A stretch of 64,000 bases of DNA from Bordetella genomosp. 10 (GTDB taxonomy: Bacteria > Pseudomonadota > Gammaproteobacteria > Burkholderiales > Burkholderiaceae_B): the NCBI RefSeq assembly GCF_002261225.1, contig NZ_NEVM01000002.1, positions 744,001 to 808,000 of the forward strand. Direction: 5' to 3'. The notes beneath the pieces are model-generated. The model searched no databases, was not told the origin of the DNA, and was given only the letters and a program-made list of their open reading frames with translations. A program made the translations under genes and the position numbers. Of this stretch, positions 7,636-22,300 are shown piece by piece; positions within the stretch are counted from its first letter, which is position 1, and each line of letters opens with the position of its first letter.

Positions 7636-9770
7636 GCATGCCCCCGGCGTCCCGCTTCGATGGCGTCCACGCGCAGGCGCACGGGTTGCAGGTCGAAGAC
7701 GTGCTCGACCTCCGGCTCCAGCCGGCGCCGCCAGTTGGGATGGCTGTCTATGGTGCCCGGCAGGTTGGGTTGTTCCTCCTGGGCCAGCAGGTCCTCCAGC
7801 GGCGCCAGCATCAGCGGGACGGGGGTGCCGGCGACGAAGCGCAGCACCGCCTCGACAGGCGCGTCGGCGGGCGGCGCCGGCGGCTGGTCGTGGCCGATGC
7901 AGCCGGCCTCGCGCAAGGCGTGCCAGAGCGCGCCGCGGTCGCGCTCGCGCTCGTGGCGCAGGGATTCGCCGGTTTCGCCGGGACCGAGCAGTTTCAGGCC
8001 GTCGCGCCAGCCGATGTCGGCGCCGCGCCACCAGCCGGCGACGGTCGGCAGGTCGTGGGTGGTGGTGGTGGCGATGGCCGCGCCCGGCCAGTAGCGCGGC
8101 TGCTGGAAGGGGGCGGGATTGCCCGCCCAGCCGTCGCGCTGGAACCAGAGCACGTCCATGCCCAGCATGCCGGCCTGCTCGATGCGGTGATTGAAGCCCT
8201 CGGGCACGGTGCCCAGGTTTTCGCCGATGATCAGGGCGCGGTGGCGCCAGGCCTCCAGCGCCACCAGGCGCAGCATGTCGTCCAGCGGATAGCGCAGGTA
8301 GGCGCCGTCCGCGGCCGGGGCGCCTTGCGGCACCAGCCACATGCGGGCCAGGCCCAGCACGTGGTCGATGCGCAGGCCGCCGGTATGGGCCAGGGCGGCG
8401 CGCAGCATTTCGATGAAGGCCGCGTAGCCGCTCAGGTGCAGGGCACGCGGCGAAAACGCGGTCAGGCCCCAGCACTGGCCCAGCGGGTTGTAGATATCGG
8501 GCGGCGCGCCGGGCGACAGGCCTTCGAGGATGTCGGCCTGGCGGCTCCAGGCGTGGCTGCCGCCGGGATCGGTGCCGACCGCCAGGTCGCCGATCAGGCC
8601 GATGCCCATGCCGGCGGCGCGCGCCGCCTGCTGGGCGCCGGCCAGGCCTTGCGCGGCCAGCCATTGCAGGAAGATGTGGAAGGCGACGTCGCGGTCGTGC
8701 GCGTGGGCATAGGCGCGCACGCCGCTGCCGGCCGGATCGCGCAGGTCGGCCGGCCAGAGGCGCCAGTCGGTGGCGTCGCCCAGCGGCGGCAGGTGGCGCG
8801 CGTGCAGGGCCTCGAAGCGGGCATGGCTTTCCAGGGCCTCGCCGCCGGCGATGCGGAAGCGGGTGAAGGCATCCTGCAATTCGCTGTGGGCGTCGTCGCG
8901 GAAATCGTCGTACAGGCGGCGCAGCACTTTCAGGCGCAGGCGCGCCACGGCGGGCCAGTCGATCAGGGACAGGCCGTCCAGGCGCAAGGCCTCGTCGCCC
9001 AGGCCCAGGCCGCGCAGGGCCGCGCCCACGGCCGCTTCGCCCAGCACGGCGGAAGGATCGACGTAGAGGCTGTTGAGGAACAGCCGGGAAGAGGGCCCAT
9101 AGGGGCTGTAGCGGCCCGGATCGGCGGCGAACATCGCATGCACCGGGCTGATGGCCAGCGCCGCCGCGCCGCGCTGGCCGGCGGCGGTGGCCAGGCGCGT
9201 GAGCGCGGTGAAGTCTCCCATGCCGGCCATTTGCGCCGGGTCGCCGCCATGGTGGCGGCGCAGGCTGTAGAGCTGGGCGGAGATGCCCCAGGCGCGCGGA
9301 TGCGGGGTTTCCAGCAACTCCGCCACGCTGGGACTGCGCGGCGGCACCACGGCCAGGTTGCGGCGCCAGTCGCCGGCCTCCAGGACGTAATAGCCGGGGG
9401 TGTCGACGGCCGGCAGGCGGGTGCGGCCGTCGTCGGTGTCGTGCGCCGCCAGGGTGCGTTGCTCGCCGTCCTCGCCCAGCAGCAGATAGGCGTCGTCCGG
9501 ACGCGCGTCGAATTCGATCGGCGCGCCGGCGTCGACGATCAGCAGGCCGGCGGGCTGCCCGTTCTCTTCGTGCAGACGCGCGGCGCTGTCCCGGATCTGC
9601 GCGGCGTCGGCCGCCGGCAGCCCCAGCGCGCCCAGCATGGCGCGCAGCACGTCGTCCGCCACCCGTCGCGGCTGGCCGCGCGCGTCCACCCAGTCCACCG
9701 CGATGCCGGCCTGAGAGGCCAGGGCGGCAAGGTCCGCGTCCGCCGGACTATCGATGCCAGAGCTTGTCAT
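7632..9770 (-). CDS. malQ: 4-alpha-glucanotransferase (amylomaltase, MalQ)
   Basis: The 712-residue GH77 enzyme transfers alpha-1,4-glucan segments between maltodextrins, recycling the short chains left by GlgX and TreY/TreZ. Catalytic blocks are visible: GGLRIDHVLGLARMWLVP with the nucleophile Asp at about 469, and IIGENLGTVPEG with the acid/base Glu at about 517. The N-terminal 150 residues match the extra domain of the longer bacterial MalQ type. The start ATG has AAGGAG upstream and lies 36 bases after the treZ stop; downstream the treY region begins in the tandem repeats. Acts in the cytosol. Confidence 0.95.
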   Translation of the reverse strand: MTSSGIDSPADADLAALASQAGIAVDWVDARGQPRRVADDVLRAMLGALGLPAADAAQIRDSAARLHEENGQPAGLLIVDAGAPIEFDARPDDAYLLLGEDGEQRTLAAHDTDDGRTRLPAVDTPGYYVLEAGDWRRNLAVVPPRSPSVAELLETPHPRAWGISAQLYSLRRHHGGDPAQMAGMGDFTALTRLATAAGQRGAAALAISPVHAMFAADPGRYSPYGPSSRLFLNSLYVDPSAVLGEAAVGAALRGLGLGDEALRLDGLSLIDWPAVARLRLKVLRRLYDDFRDDAHSELQDAFTRFRIAGGEALESHARFEALHARHLPPLGDATDWRLWPADLRDPAGSGVRAYAHAHDRDVAFHIFLQWLAAQGLAGAQQAARAAGMGIGLIGDLAVGTDPGGSHAWSRQADILEGLSPGAPPDIYNPLGQCWGLTAFSPRALHLSGYAAFIEMLRAALAHTGGLRIDHVLGLARMWLVPQGAPAADGAYLRYPLDDMLRLVALEAWRHRALIIGENLGTVPEGFNHRIEQAGMLGMDVLWFQRDGWAGNPAPFQQPRYWPGAAIATTTTHDLPTVAGWWRGADIGWRDGLKLLGPGETGESLRHERERDRGALWHALREAGCIGHDQPPAPPADAPVEAVLRFVAGTPVPLMLAPLEDLLAQEEQPNLPGTIDSHPNWRRRLEPEVEHVFDLQPVRLRVDAIEAGRRGHA

Positions 9771-9806
9771 GCGTACTCCTTTCCGTCCATCGTCATGCGT
9801 CCATCG

Positions 9807-11603
9807 TCATACGGGAGCCTGTAGCAGGGCGATCGTGCATGCGCGCCGCAGCAGGCCTTCGTGCAACGCGGCGCCCGCGCCCGCCTGGCTTTCGTATAGC
9901 ACCGTTTGATCGACCAGGTCGACCTGTAGCCAGTCCGGGCGCAGGTCGACGCCGCCCAGGTTGGCGTAGAGCGAGAGGACCGCGCCGTCGCCCATGCGCC
10001 ACTGCGCCACCACCGCGCGCATGCCCAGCACGTGCGCGCCGATGGCGCGCGCGCCGTCCAGCCGCGGCACGATTTCACGGTGGCGCAGGGCCAGCAGTTC
10101 GGCATAGGCGGCGGCGACCTCCGGGTCGGGCTGGCCGACGTAGGGATTGGCGTCGGCGTAGGTGGCGGGGTCGTTGGGGTCGGGAATGCGCTCGCGCATG
10201 GCCGGATTGGCGAAGGCGCGGAAACGCTGGAATTCCTTGCGCCGGCCGTCGCGCACCGCCTGCGCCAGTTCGGCGTCCGCGTGGCTGGTGAAGTAATAGA
10301 AGGGCGTGGACGCGCCGCGTTCCTCGCCCATGAAGATCAGCGGGATCTGCGGCGCCAGCAACTGCAGGGCGGTGGCGGCCTTGAGGACGCGGGCATCGCG
10401 CAGCAGCGGCCCCAGCCGTTCGCCGAGGGCGCGGTTGCCGGTCTGGTCGTGGTTCTGAAGGAACAGCACGAAGGCGGTGGGCGGAAGCAGGTGGCTGCGT
10501 TCGCCGCGCCGCTCGCCGCCGCGGTGGCGCGACGGCTGCCCCTGGTAGACGAAGCCCTCGGTCAGGGCGCGCGCCAGGCGCTGGGCCGGCTGCTCGACGT
10601 AGTCTTCGTAATAGCCTTCGCTTTCGCCGGTGAGCAGGTGGTGCAGCACGTGGTGGGCGTCGTCGTTCCATTGCGCCTGGTAGCCGTGCAGCAGGGGATG
10701 CACCTGGTTGTCGTCGTTCTCCAGCACCAGGTGGACGTGGCGCGCGGGGTCGATGCGGGCGCGCACGAAGGCCGCCATTTCCTCCAGCCAGCCGACGTCC
10801 TTGATGGCGTGCACCGCGTCCAGGCGCAGGCCGTCGAAGCGGTATTCGGCCAGCCAGTAGAGCGCGTTCTCGGCGAAGTAGCTGCGCACCGCCGGCCGGC
10901 GGAAATCGATGGCCGCGCCCCAGGGCGTCTGCACGTCGGCGCGGAAGAAGTCGGAAGCGTAGGCGTTCAGGTAATTGCCGTCGGGACCGAAGTGGTTGTA
11001 GACCACGTCCAGGAAGACCATCAGGCCCAGGCCGTGGGCCGTGTCGATCAGGCGCCGCAGTTCGTCGGGCTCGCCATAGGCGCGGTCGGGCGCGTACGGC
11101 AGCACGCCGTCATAGCCCCAGTTGCGCGGGCCGGGAAAGTCGGCGATGGGCATCAGCTCGACGGCCGTGATGCCCAGGGCCGCGAGCTCGGACAGGCGCG
11201 CCTCGATGCCGGCGTAGCCGCCGGCCAGGCCGGCATGCACTTCGTAGAAGACCGTTTCGTTCCACGGCCGCCCGCGCCATTCGGGATGGCGCCAGGCATA
11301 GGCGGCGCCGGGCTCGACCACCACGCTGTCGTCGTGCACGTCGTGGGCTTGCAGGCGCGAGGCGGGGTCGGGCACGGCGAGATCGGGCGCGACGCGGTAG
11401 CGGTAGCGCGCGCCGGCCTCGCAGGGGACGTCGAGTTCGTAGAAACCGTCGGCCGCCTGCCGCATCGGCAAGGGTTCGCGGCCGGCGATTTCCAGCCCGA
11501 CGCCGTGCCGGGCATTGGGCGCCCAGAGGCGGAAACGGGTCTGGCCGTCGGCCAGGCGGACGGCGCCGTGGCTGTAGGAAACGGCGGGAACCGGGGATGT
11601 CAT
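9807..11603 (-). CDS. treZ: Malto-oligosyltrehalose trehalohydrolase (TreZ)
   Basis: TreZ releases free trehalose from the maltooligosyl-trehalose made by TreY. The 598-residue protein has an N-terminal CBM48-like beta domain (TRFRLWAPNARHGVGLEI) and a GH13 barrel with VFLDVVYNHFGPDGNYL, GLRLDAVHAI (nucleophile Asp at about 262) and HLVLENDDNQ (acid/base Glu at about 295), the typical TreZ signature. The chosen ATG at 11603 overlaps the glgX stop as ATGA and has AAGGAG upstream; the open frame further upstream is only the glgX gene read out of phase. Confidence 0.95.
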   Translation of the reverse strand: MTSPVPAVSYSHGAVRLADGQTRFRLWAPNARHGVGLEIAGREPLPMRQAADGFYELDVPCEAGARYRYRVAPDLAVPDPASRLQAHDVHDDSVVVEPGAAYAWRHPEWRGRPWNETVFYEVHAGLAGGYAGIEARLSELAALGITAVELMPIADFPGPRNWGYDGVLPYAPDRAYGEPDELRRLIDTAHGLGLMVFLDVVYNHFGPDGNYLNAYASDFFRADVQTPWGAAIDFRRPAVRSYFAENALYWLAEYRFDGLRLDAVHAIKDVGWLEEMAAFVRARIDPARHVHLVLENDDNQVHPLLHGYQAQWNDDAHHVLHHLLTGESEGYYEDYVEQPAQRLARALTEGFVYQGQPSRHRGGERRGERSHLLPPTAFVLFLQNHDQTGNRALGERLGPLLRDARVLKAATALQLLAPQIPLIFMGEERGASTPFYYFTSHADAELAQAVRDGRRKEFQRFRAFANPAMRERIPDPNDPATYADANPYVGQPDPEVAAAYAELLALRHREIVPRLDGARAIGAHVLGMRAVVAQWRMGDGAVLSLYANLGGVDLRPDWLQVDLVDQTVLYESQAGAGAALHEGLLRRACTIALLQAPV

Positions 11604-13711
11604 GAATGCTCCTTGCCGCGCGGGCCGCCGCTGAAGACCGCGATGCCGTGCGCGTGCAGATTGAAGTGGTGGCCGTGCACCTGTTCGGCGGGCGCCTCCG
11701 GCCGGCTGGAGTCGATGAGCATCCGCCATGCCGTGCCCTCGTCGGGCAGGACGAAGAGCAGGTCTTCGTAGCCGCCGTTGAGCAGGGTCAGCGTGACGTC
11801 CAGCCCCTCCTCGGTGGCGACCATGCGGCGCACGGCCAGGGCGCGGCCCTCGCCGTCATGCCAGCCTTCGAAGGTCATGGGCTGGCCGTCGACGTCGAAC
11901 CAGGCGATGCCTTCCCTGTCGGGCGCGACTTCGCGCCGGCCGTTGCCGTAGTTGTCGACGCGCAGGCTGGGATGGTCGCGGCGCACGGCCGCCAGGCGGC
12001 CGATGAAATCGATGAGCGCGCGGCCTTCGGGGCTGGCGGCCTGCTGCCAATCCAGCCAGGAGACGGCGTTGTCCTGGCAGTAGGCATTGTTGTTGCCTTG
12101 CTGGCTGTTGCCGAACTCGTCGCCGGCCAGCAGCATGGGCGTGCCGTAGGAAAGGAAGCTGGACGCCAGCAGCGAGCGCTGCACCCGGCCGCGGATTTCC
12201 TCGATATAGGCATCGTCGCTGGGTCCTTCCGCGCCCCAATTGCAACTGTAGTCGTTGCTGTGGCCGTCGCGGTTGTCCTCCAGGTTGGCCTCGTTGTACT
12301 TGCGGGCGTAGGTGACGACGTCGCGCGTGGTGAAGCCGTCGTGCGAGGCGACGAAATTGATGGAGGCCCAGGGACGCCGGTGGCGCCGGTCGAACAGGTC
12401 GCTGGAGCCGGCCAGGCGTTCCGCCATCTCGCCGCGCTGTCCGGCGTCGCCGCGCCAGAAGCGGCGCATGGTGTCCCGGAATTTGTCGTTCCATTCGGCG
12501 AAGCCCGGCGGCTGGCGTCCCAGTTGATAACCGTCGGGACCGACATCCCACGGTTCGGAGATCAGTTTCAGGCGCGCCAGCACGGGATCCTGTAGCACGG
12601 CGTCGAAGAATCCGGATCCCGGATCGAAGCCGTGGCCTTCGCGGCCCAGCGTGACGCCGAGGTCGAAGCGGAAGCCGTCGACCCGATAGGCCGTGGCCCA
12701 GTGGCGCAGCGAGTCCATCACCATCTGCAGCACGCGCGGGTGCGACAGGTTGAGCGTGTTGCCGCAGCCGGTGTCGTTGATGTAGTAGCGCTCGTCGCCG
12801 GGGATGAGGCGGTAGTAGCTGGCGTTGTCCAGGCCGCGCCAGGACAGGGTGGGGCCGGTCTCGTCGCCCTCGCAGGTGTGGTTGTAGACGACGTCCAGGA
12901 TGACTTCTATGCCCGCCGCCTGCAAGCGCCGTATCGCCATGCGCAGGTCGTTGGGGCCGCCCTGCCGCAGGTAGGCGGGCTCGGGCGCGAAATAGGACAG
13001 CGTGCTGTAGCCCCAGTAATTGCCCAATTGCTTTTCCACCAGGAACTTGTCCTGGAGGAAGGCCTGCACCGGCAGCAGTTCGAGGGCGGTGACGCCGATC
13101 TTGTGCAGGTGCTCGATGAAGCGCGGGTTGGACAGCGCCGCCACCGTGCCGCGCAGATGCGCGCGCACGTCGTCGCGCCGCATCGAGACGCCGCGCACGT
13201 GGGCCTCGTAGATGACGGTGTGCTCCCACGGCGTGGGCGGCTTGCGCCGCTCGCCCCAGTGGAAGGCGTTGTCGGCGACCACGGCCTTGGGCATGGCGGG
13301 CGCGCTGTCGCGCCGGTCGGGCGTGAGGTCGCCGCGCGGACCGCCGAGGCGATAGCCGAACAGGGCGTCGGTCCAGCGCGGCGGCCCCGTCAGCTCGGCG
13401 GCGTAAGGGTCGAGCAGCAGCTTGTGGGGATTGAAGCGGTGGCCGTTCCTGGGGTCGTAGGGGCCGTAGGCGCGATACCCGTAGACCAGGCCCGGCGCGG
13501 CGTCCGGCAGGTAGCCGTGCCAGATTTCATTGGTGCACTCCGGCAGGGGCAGGCGCTGCAGTTCCTTGCGGCCGCGCTCGTCGAAGATGCACAGGTCGAT
13601 GCGGCTGGCATTGGCCGAAAAGACGGCGAAGTTGACCCCCAGGCCGTCGCTGGTGGCGCCCAGCGGATAGGGCTGGCCGGGGGCGAGCCGATCGGGAAGC
13701 ACGCCGGACAT
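11600..13711 (-). CDS. glgX: Glycogen debranching enzyme GlgX
   Basis: The 703-residue isoamylase-type GH13 enzyme cuts alpha-1,6 branches in glycogen, yielding linear maltodextrins for TreY and MalQ. An N-terminal CBM48 domain (PLGATSDGLGVNFAVFSANA) precedes a barrel with ILDVVYNHTCEGDE, YRVDGFRFDLGVTLG (nucleophile Asp at about 350) and LISEPWDVGPDGYQLG (Glu at about 386), and NFVASHDGFTTRD. The start lies 7 bases after the glgB stop, with the AAGGA ribosome-binding site overlapping that stop, so translation is probably coupled. Confidence 0.95.
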   Translation of the reverse strand: MSGVLPDRLAPGQPYPLGATSDGLGVNFAVFSANASRIDLCIFDERGRKELQRLPLPECTNEIWHGYLPDAAPGLVYGYRAYGPYDPRNGHRFNPHKLLLDPYAAELTGPPRWTDALFGYRLGGPRGDLTPDRRDSAPAMPKAVVADNAFHWGERRKPPTPWEHTVIYEAHVRGVSMRRDDVRAHLRGTVAALSNPRFIEHLHKIGVTALELLPVQAFLQDKFLVEKQLGNYWGYSTLSYFAPEPAYLRQGGPNDLRMAIRRLQAAGIEVILDVVYNHTCEGDETGPTLSWRGLDNASYYRLIPGDERYYINDTGCGNTLNLSHPRVLQMVMDSLRHWATAYRVDGFRFDLGVTLGREGHGFDPGSGFFDAVLQDPVLARLKLISEPWDVGPDGYQLGRQPPGFAEWNDKFRDTMRRFWRGDAGQRGEMAERLAGSSDLFDRRHRRPWASINFVASHDGFTTRDVVTYARKYNEANLEDNRDGHSNDYSCNWGAEGPSDDAYIEEIRGRVQRSLLASSFLSYGTPMLLAGDEFGNSQQGNNNAYCQDNAVSWLDWQQAASPEGRALIDFIGRLAAVRRDHPSLRVDNYGNGRREVAPDREGIAWFDVDGQPMTFEGWHDGEGRALAVRRMVATEEGLDVTLTLLNGGYEDLLFVLPDEGTAWRMLIDSSRPEAPAEQVHGHHFNLHAHGIAVFSGGPRGKEHS

Positions 13712-13718
13712 GGGCCTT

Positions 13719-15962
13719 TTATCCTTCGAATTGGAAAATCACCGTGGCCAGGGGAGGGAGGACGAGGGCCAGCGATTGACCCTGCCCATGCGCGGCGACA
13801 GGCTCGGTGTCGCGCCCGCCGCCGTTGCCCACGCCCGAGCCGCCGTAGTCGCCGGCGTCGGTGTTGATGCGTTCACGCCAGCGGCCGGCGCGCGGCACCC
13901 CGATGCGATAGCCTTCGCGCGGCACCGGCGTGAAGTTGCTGACGGCCAGCGCCAGCGCGTCGCCGTCGCGGCGCAGGAAGGCGAAGACGCTGTTGCCGTA
14001 GTCGTCGCCGATGATCCACTCGAAGCCGCTGGCATCGTGGTCGCGGCGATGCAGCGCGGGCAGCTCGGCATAGACCCGGTTGAGGTCGCGCACCAGTCTT
14101 TGTACGCCGCGATGCAGGCCGTCGTCCAGCGCGGCCCAGTCCAGCGAGGCATCGTGGTTCCATTCGCGTTCCTGGGCGATTTCCCCGCCCATGAACAGCA
14201 GCTTCTTGCCGGGGTGGCTCCACATGAAGCCGAAATAGGCGCGCAGGTTGGCGTGGCGCTGCCAGCGGTCGCCGGGCATCTTGTTCAGCAGGGAGCCCTT
14301 GCCGTGGACCACTTCGTCGTGCGAAAGCGGCAGGATGAAGCGTTCCGAATAGGCGTAGACCATGCCGAAGGTCATGTCGTTGTGGTGGTAACGCCGGTGC
14401 ACCGGATCGTTGTGCATGTAGCGCAGCGTGTCGTGCATCCAGCCCATGTTCCATTTGTAGGAGAAGCCCAGGCCGCCGTCCTCGGTGCGCGCCGACACGC
14501 CCGGCCAGGCCGTGGATTCCTCGGCGACGGTGATGGCGCCCGGGCACAGGCGGTGCACGGTGGCGTTCATGTCGCGCAGGAATTCGACCGCTTCCAGGTT
14601 CTCGCGGCCGCCGTAGCGGTTGGGGATCCACTCGCCGGCCGCGCGGCTGTAGTCGCGGTAGAGCATGGACGCCACGGCGTCGACGCGCAGGCCGTCGATG
14701 TGGTAGCGGCGCACCCATTCCAGCGCGCTGGCGACCATGAAGTTGCGCACCTCGGTGCGGCCCAGGTTGTAGATCAGCGTGTTCCAGTCGGGATGGAAAC
14801 CCTCGCGCGGGTCCTCGTATTCATACAGCGCCGTGCCGTCGAAGCGGGACAGGCCATGGGTGTCGGTGGGGAAGTGGGCGGGCACCCAGTCCAGGATGAT
14901 GGCCAGGTCCGCCGCATGGCAGGCATCCACGAAGGCGGCGAAATCGCGCGGCGTGCCGTAGCGCGCCGTGGGGGCGAAGACGCCCAGCGGCTGGTAGCCC
15001 CAGGAACCGCCGAAAGGATGCTCCATGATGGGCATCAGCTCCAGGTGCGTATACCCCATGTCTCGGGCATAGGGCACCAGGCGGGTGGCGAGGCGGCGCC
15101 AGACGCATTCGCCGCTGTCACTCTCGCCGTCGCGCGGCAGCCAGGAGCCGGCATGCACCTCGTAGATGGAAATGGGCGCCTCGACGGCCTGGCGCGCGCC
15201 GCGCCCGGCCATCCACGCCTGGTCGGTCCAGGTGAACGGCGCGGGGTCGGCCACGATGGAGGCCGTGGCCGGCGGCGCTTCGGTCTGGCGCGCCAGCGGG
15301 TCGGCCTTCAACGGCAGCAGGTTGCCTTCGGCGCCGGTGATTTCGTACTTGTAGCGGGCGCCGGCTTCGAGGCGGGGGATGAAGATTTCCCAGACGCCGG
15401 CGCTGTGGCGCAGGCGCATGGGATGGCGGCGGCCGTCCCAGGAATTGAAATCGCCCACCACCGAAACGCGCCGGGCATTGGGCGCCCACACGGCGAAGCG
15501 CACGCCGCGCACGCCTTCGATTTCCATGACGTGGGACCCGAGGCAGTCCGCCAGGTCTTCGTGGCGGCCTTCCGAGATCAGGTGCAGGTCCAGGTCGCCC
15601 AGCAGCGGGCCGAAGGCATAAGGATCCTCGGTGACCTGCTCGCCGGTGGGCCACTGGATGCGCAGCCGGTAGGCCGACGGCCGGCCGGGCGCCAGGCCGT
15701 CGACCAGGCCGGTGTACATACCGTGGCGCACATGCGTGAGCGGCCATTGCTTGCCGTCGGCGCCCAGCAGGACCGTGACCTGCTCGGCATTCGGGACCAG
15801 CACGCGCACCCAACTGCGCGTGCCGTCGGCGTGCGGTCCCAGGATATGGAAGGGATCGGGATGGCGCCCCGCGAGCAACTCGTCCAGCGCGTCGTGCGCG
15901 CCGCGGTCGACGGGCGTATCGGTCTGGGGGGCGCCGGATGAGGACGAAGAGCCGGAAGTCAT
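13719..15962 (-). CDS. glgB: 1,4-alpha-glucan branching enzyme GlgB
   Basis: GlgB adds alpha-1,6 branches to the linear chains made by GlgA and GlgE. It is 747 residues, normal for the long GH13_9 type with two N-terminal beta domains ([16 protein letters not shown], then [20 protein letters not shown]). Catalytic motifs are [19 protein letters not shown] (nucleophile Asp 428), [14 protein letters not shown] (acid/base Glu) and [19 protein letters not shown]. It starts 18 bases after the treS stop. An acidic and serine-rich stretch opens the protein ([15 protein letters not shown]), probably a flexible tail. Confidence 0.96.
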   Translation of the reverse strand: MTSGSSSSSGAPQTDTPVDRGAHDALDELLAGRHPDPFHILGPHADGTRSWVRVLVPNAEQVTVLLGADGKQWPLTHVRHGMYTGLVDGLAPGRPSAYRLRIQWPTGEQVTEDPYAFGPLLGDLDLHLISEGRHEDLADCLGSHVMEIEGVRGVRFAVWAPNARRVSVVGDFNSWDGRRHPMRLRHSAGVWEIFIPRLEAGARYKYEITGAEGNLLPLKADPLARQTEAPPATASIVADPAPFTWTDQAWMAGRGARQAVEAPISIYEVHAGSWLPRDGESDSGECVWRRLATRLVPYARDMGYTHLELMPIMEHPFGGSWGYQPLGVFAPTARYGTPRDFAAFVDACHAADLAIILDWVPAHFPTDTHGLSRFDGTALYEYEDPREGFHPDWNTLIYNLGRTEVRNFMVASALEWVRRYHIDGLRVDAVASMLYRDYSRAAGEWIPNRYGGRENLEAVEFLRDMNATVHRLCPGAITVAEESTAWPGVSARTEDGGLGFSYKWNMGWMHDTLRYMHNDPVHRRYHHNDMTFGMVYAYSERFILPLSHDEVVHGKGSLLNKMPGDRWQRHANLRAYFGFMWSHPGKKLLFMGGEIAQEREWNHDASLDWAALDDGLHRGVQRLVRDLNRVYAELPALHRRDHDASGFEWIIGDDYGNSVFAFLRRDGDALALAVSNFTPVPREGYRIGVPRAGRWRERINTDAGDYGGSGVGNGGGRDTEPVAAHGQGQSLALVLPPLATVIFQFEG

Positions 15963-15980
15963 AAAGGCGGTTTCCTGGAA

Positions 15981-19325
<3,345 letters not shown>

Positions 19326-19378
19326 ACCGATATCCTTTTATGGGTTTGCCGGCCCCAGGGCCCGGCCCGGACGGAAAC

Positions 19379-22300
19379 TCACGCAGGCGTCACGCGCCAG
19401 ACGCGGTAGGGCTGGTCGGGGTTCAGATGCACGCCCTGCTGCTTGCCGCGCCATACCATGCGGTTGCCGTCGATCAGGTCTTCCGCCTGCAAGGGACCGT
19501 CGTCCGGCAGGCCGAATTCCCACATGGGGATCTCCAGCGCGACGTCGCGCGGGCGATGCGGGTCCAGGCTGATGGCGACCAGCACGACGTTGTCGCGCTG
19601 CGGCGTGGACTTGGAGAAGAACAGCACCTGGTCGTCCCAGGCGGTGTGCCAGCGCAGGCCCAGGTGCGTATGCAGCGCCGCGTTGGCGCGGCGGATGGCG
19701 TTCAGGCGGGTGATCTCGCGCACGATGTTGCCGGGACGTTCGTGGTCCCAGGCGCGGATCTCGTATTTCTCGGAATCGAGATACTCCTCCTTGCCGGGCA
19801 CCGCCGCCGCCTCGCACAGTTCGAAGCCGTTGTAGACGCCCCAGAGGCCGGACAGCGTCGCCGCCAGCGCCGCGCGGATCAGGAAGCCGCCGCGTCCGGA
19901 CTGCTGGAGGAAGCGCGGATTGATGTCCGGCGTGTTGACGAAGAAATGCGGGCGGAAGAAATCCGCGGGCGGTCCCTGCGTCAGCTCGGTCAGGTACTCG
20001 GTGAATTCCTGCTTGGTCTCGCGCCAGGTGAAATACGTATAGGACTGGGTGAAGCCGACCTTGGCCAGGCGGTACATCATCTTGGGCCGGGTGAAGGCTT
20101 CCGAGAGGAACAGCACGTCGGGGTGGCGGCCCTGCACGTCGCCTATCATCCATTGCCAGAAGGGCAGGGGCTTGGTGTGCGGGTTGTCGACGCGGAAGAC
20201 CCGCACGCCCTGGGTGACCCAGAACAGGACCACGTCGCGCAGCGCGCGCCACAGCGGCGCCTGGCGCGAGGCCCCGGGCTTGATGCCGTAGAAGTCGACG
20301 TTGACGATGTCCTCGTATTTCTTCGGCGGGTTCTCGGCGTACTTCAGCGAGCCGTCGGGGCGCCAGTCGAACCATTCCGGATGCGCTTTCAGCCAGGGAT
20401 GGTCGGGCGAGCACTGGATGGCGAAATCCAGCGCCAGTTCCAGGCCATGCGCGCGCGCGGCCGCGACCAGGCGGCGGAAATCCTCCAGCGTGCCCAGTTC
20501 CGGATGCACGGCATCGTGGCCGCCTTCGGCCGCGCCGATGGCATACGGGCTGCCGGGATCGTCCGGACCGGCTTGCAGGCTGTTGTTGCGCCCCTTGCGG
20601 TTGCGCGCGCCGATGGGATGGATGGGCGGGAAGTACAGCGTGTCGAAACCCATCGCGCGTATCCGCGGCAGCGCGGCGATGACGTCGTCGAAGGTGCCGT
20701 GGCGGCGCGGGTCGCCGCTCTGCGAACGGGGGAAGATCTCGTACCAACTGGAGAAGACCGCCGCCGGCCGGTCCACGGTGACCGGATATTCGGCGGAGGT
20801 GGTTTCGAAACGCCGTTCGTCGGCGCGGTGCATCGCGCGCGCCGTGGCGGGATCCAGCAGGGCGGCGACCTGGTCCGGCGTGGGCGGCGGGAAGCGCGGC
20901 GGCGCGTCCTCGTCGGCGGCCTTCTTGCGGCCGCGGCGCGGCTTGTCGGCCGGCGCGGCGCCCAGGGTGTCCAGCACCTGGCGCAGCACCGCCTCGCTTT
21001 CCTTGTCGGTGTCGGGCAGGCGGTCCAGCGCTTCTTGCACCAGGATGCGGCCTTCGGCGGTCTCCAGCGCGATGTCGACCCCCGCGCGGTATTTCTTCTC
21101 GAAGCCGCTGCGGAAGGTGGTCCAGATGTCGTCCCAGCCCTGCACGGCGTAGTAATGGCGGCCGATGCGCGCGGGCGCGAAGCTGGCCGTCCAGCGGTCG
21201 TTCTCGCGCAGCGTCATGGGCACGCGCTGCCATTCCTTTTCGTCCGCGGCGCGCCACAGCAGCGCCACGGCGATGTATTCGTGGCCGTCGGAGAAAACGT
21301 CGGCCTCGACCGTGATGGTCTGGCCCAGCACCCGCTTGATCGGGAAGGCGCCGCCGTCGACCGCCGGCGCCACCTGCTCGATGGCCAGGCGCGGCTGGCG
21401 CATCGCCGCGGTCACCGCCAGGCGCGCGTCGTCGGAGCCGGGCACGGTGACCGGCGGCAGGCGGCTGGCGCCCAGCCGCAGCATGTCGCCCGGCGCCAGC
21501 GTGGGCGGCAGGTCCTGCGCCGGGCGGTCGGCGTCCCACTGGTCCAGGCGGCTGTAGCCTTCGGGCAGGCGCGCGCGGATGGCGTCCCAGTCCGGCGAGG
21601 CGGCCTGGTCGTCGTTGGGATTGAGCACGACCAGCCGGCCGCTGCTCTTGTTGCGGCCGTTGCCCGCGGGGGCCGTCGCCGCCCCGTCGCCGCGAAACAG
21701 CGCGGTGACGCCGGTATGCGGGCCTTGCAGGCTGTGCAGCGGGCCGCGCGCGGACGCGGTGCGCGTCAGCCACTGGTTGGCGCGGCCGATGTCGATGTGC
21801 AGGCCGGGGTCGCCCTGCGGGTTCTCGCGCACGCCGCTGCCGTCGCGTTCCAGCGTATGGGTGGCGGCGTCCTCGAAGCCCATGGGCACCAGCAGGCCGT
21901 CGCCGATCACGGCGGCGGTCCAGACCGCGCGCGCGGCGTTGCGATAGCGGTCGGCCGGATCGTTGCGCCAGGACGCCACCCGCTTCGCGTAGGGCGCTTC
22001 CACGGGCGCGATCACCGGGGCGATGGCGCGCAGGCGGTCGGTTTCTTCCAGCAGCCATTCGGCGCGGTAGTCCCACCAGGGGAAGGACGAAAAAACGGCA
22101 TCGAAGCCGACGCCGGCCAGCGGCGCCAGGTCCCAGGGCGCCACCCCGGGGGTCCAGGCCAGCCAGCGGCAATCCTGCCGGACGGCGCGCACGCCCTGGA
22201 TCAGGTCGCGCCAGTCCGCCGGCGCCAGGTGCGCCAGGCCTTCGCAGCGGAAGCCCGCCACGCCGTTCTCCACCCACAGCCCCAGGCGCTCGACCCAGTG

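Noticed and set aside
4702..8664. TreY extended upstream to 8664 (1320 codons)
   Set aside because: The upstream part is the malQ gene read in another phase; the conserved TreY sequence starts only near 7350, and good starts lie at 7485-7635.
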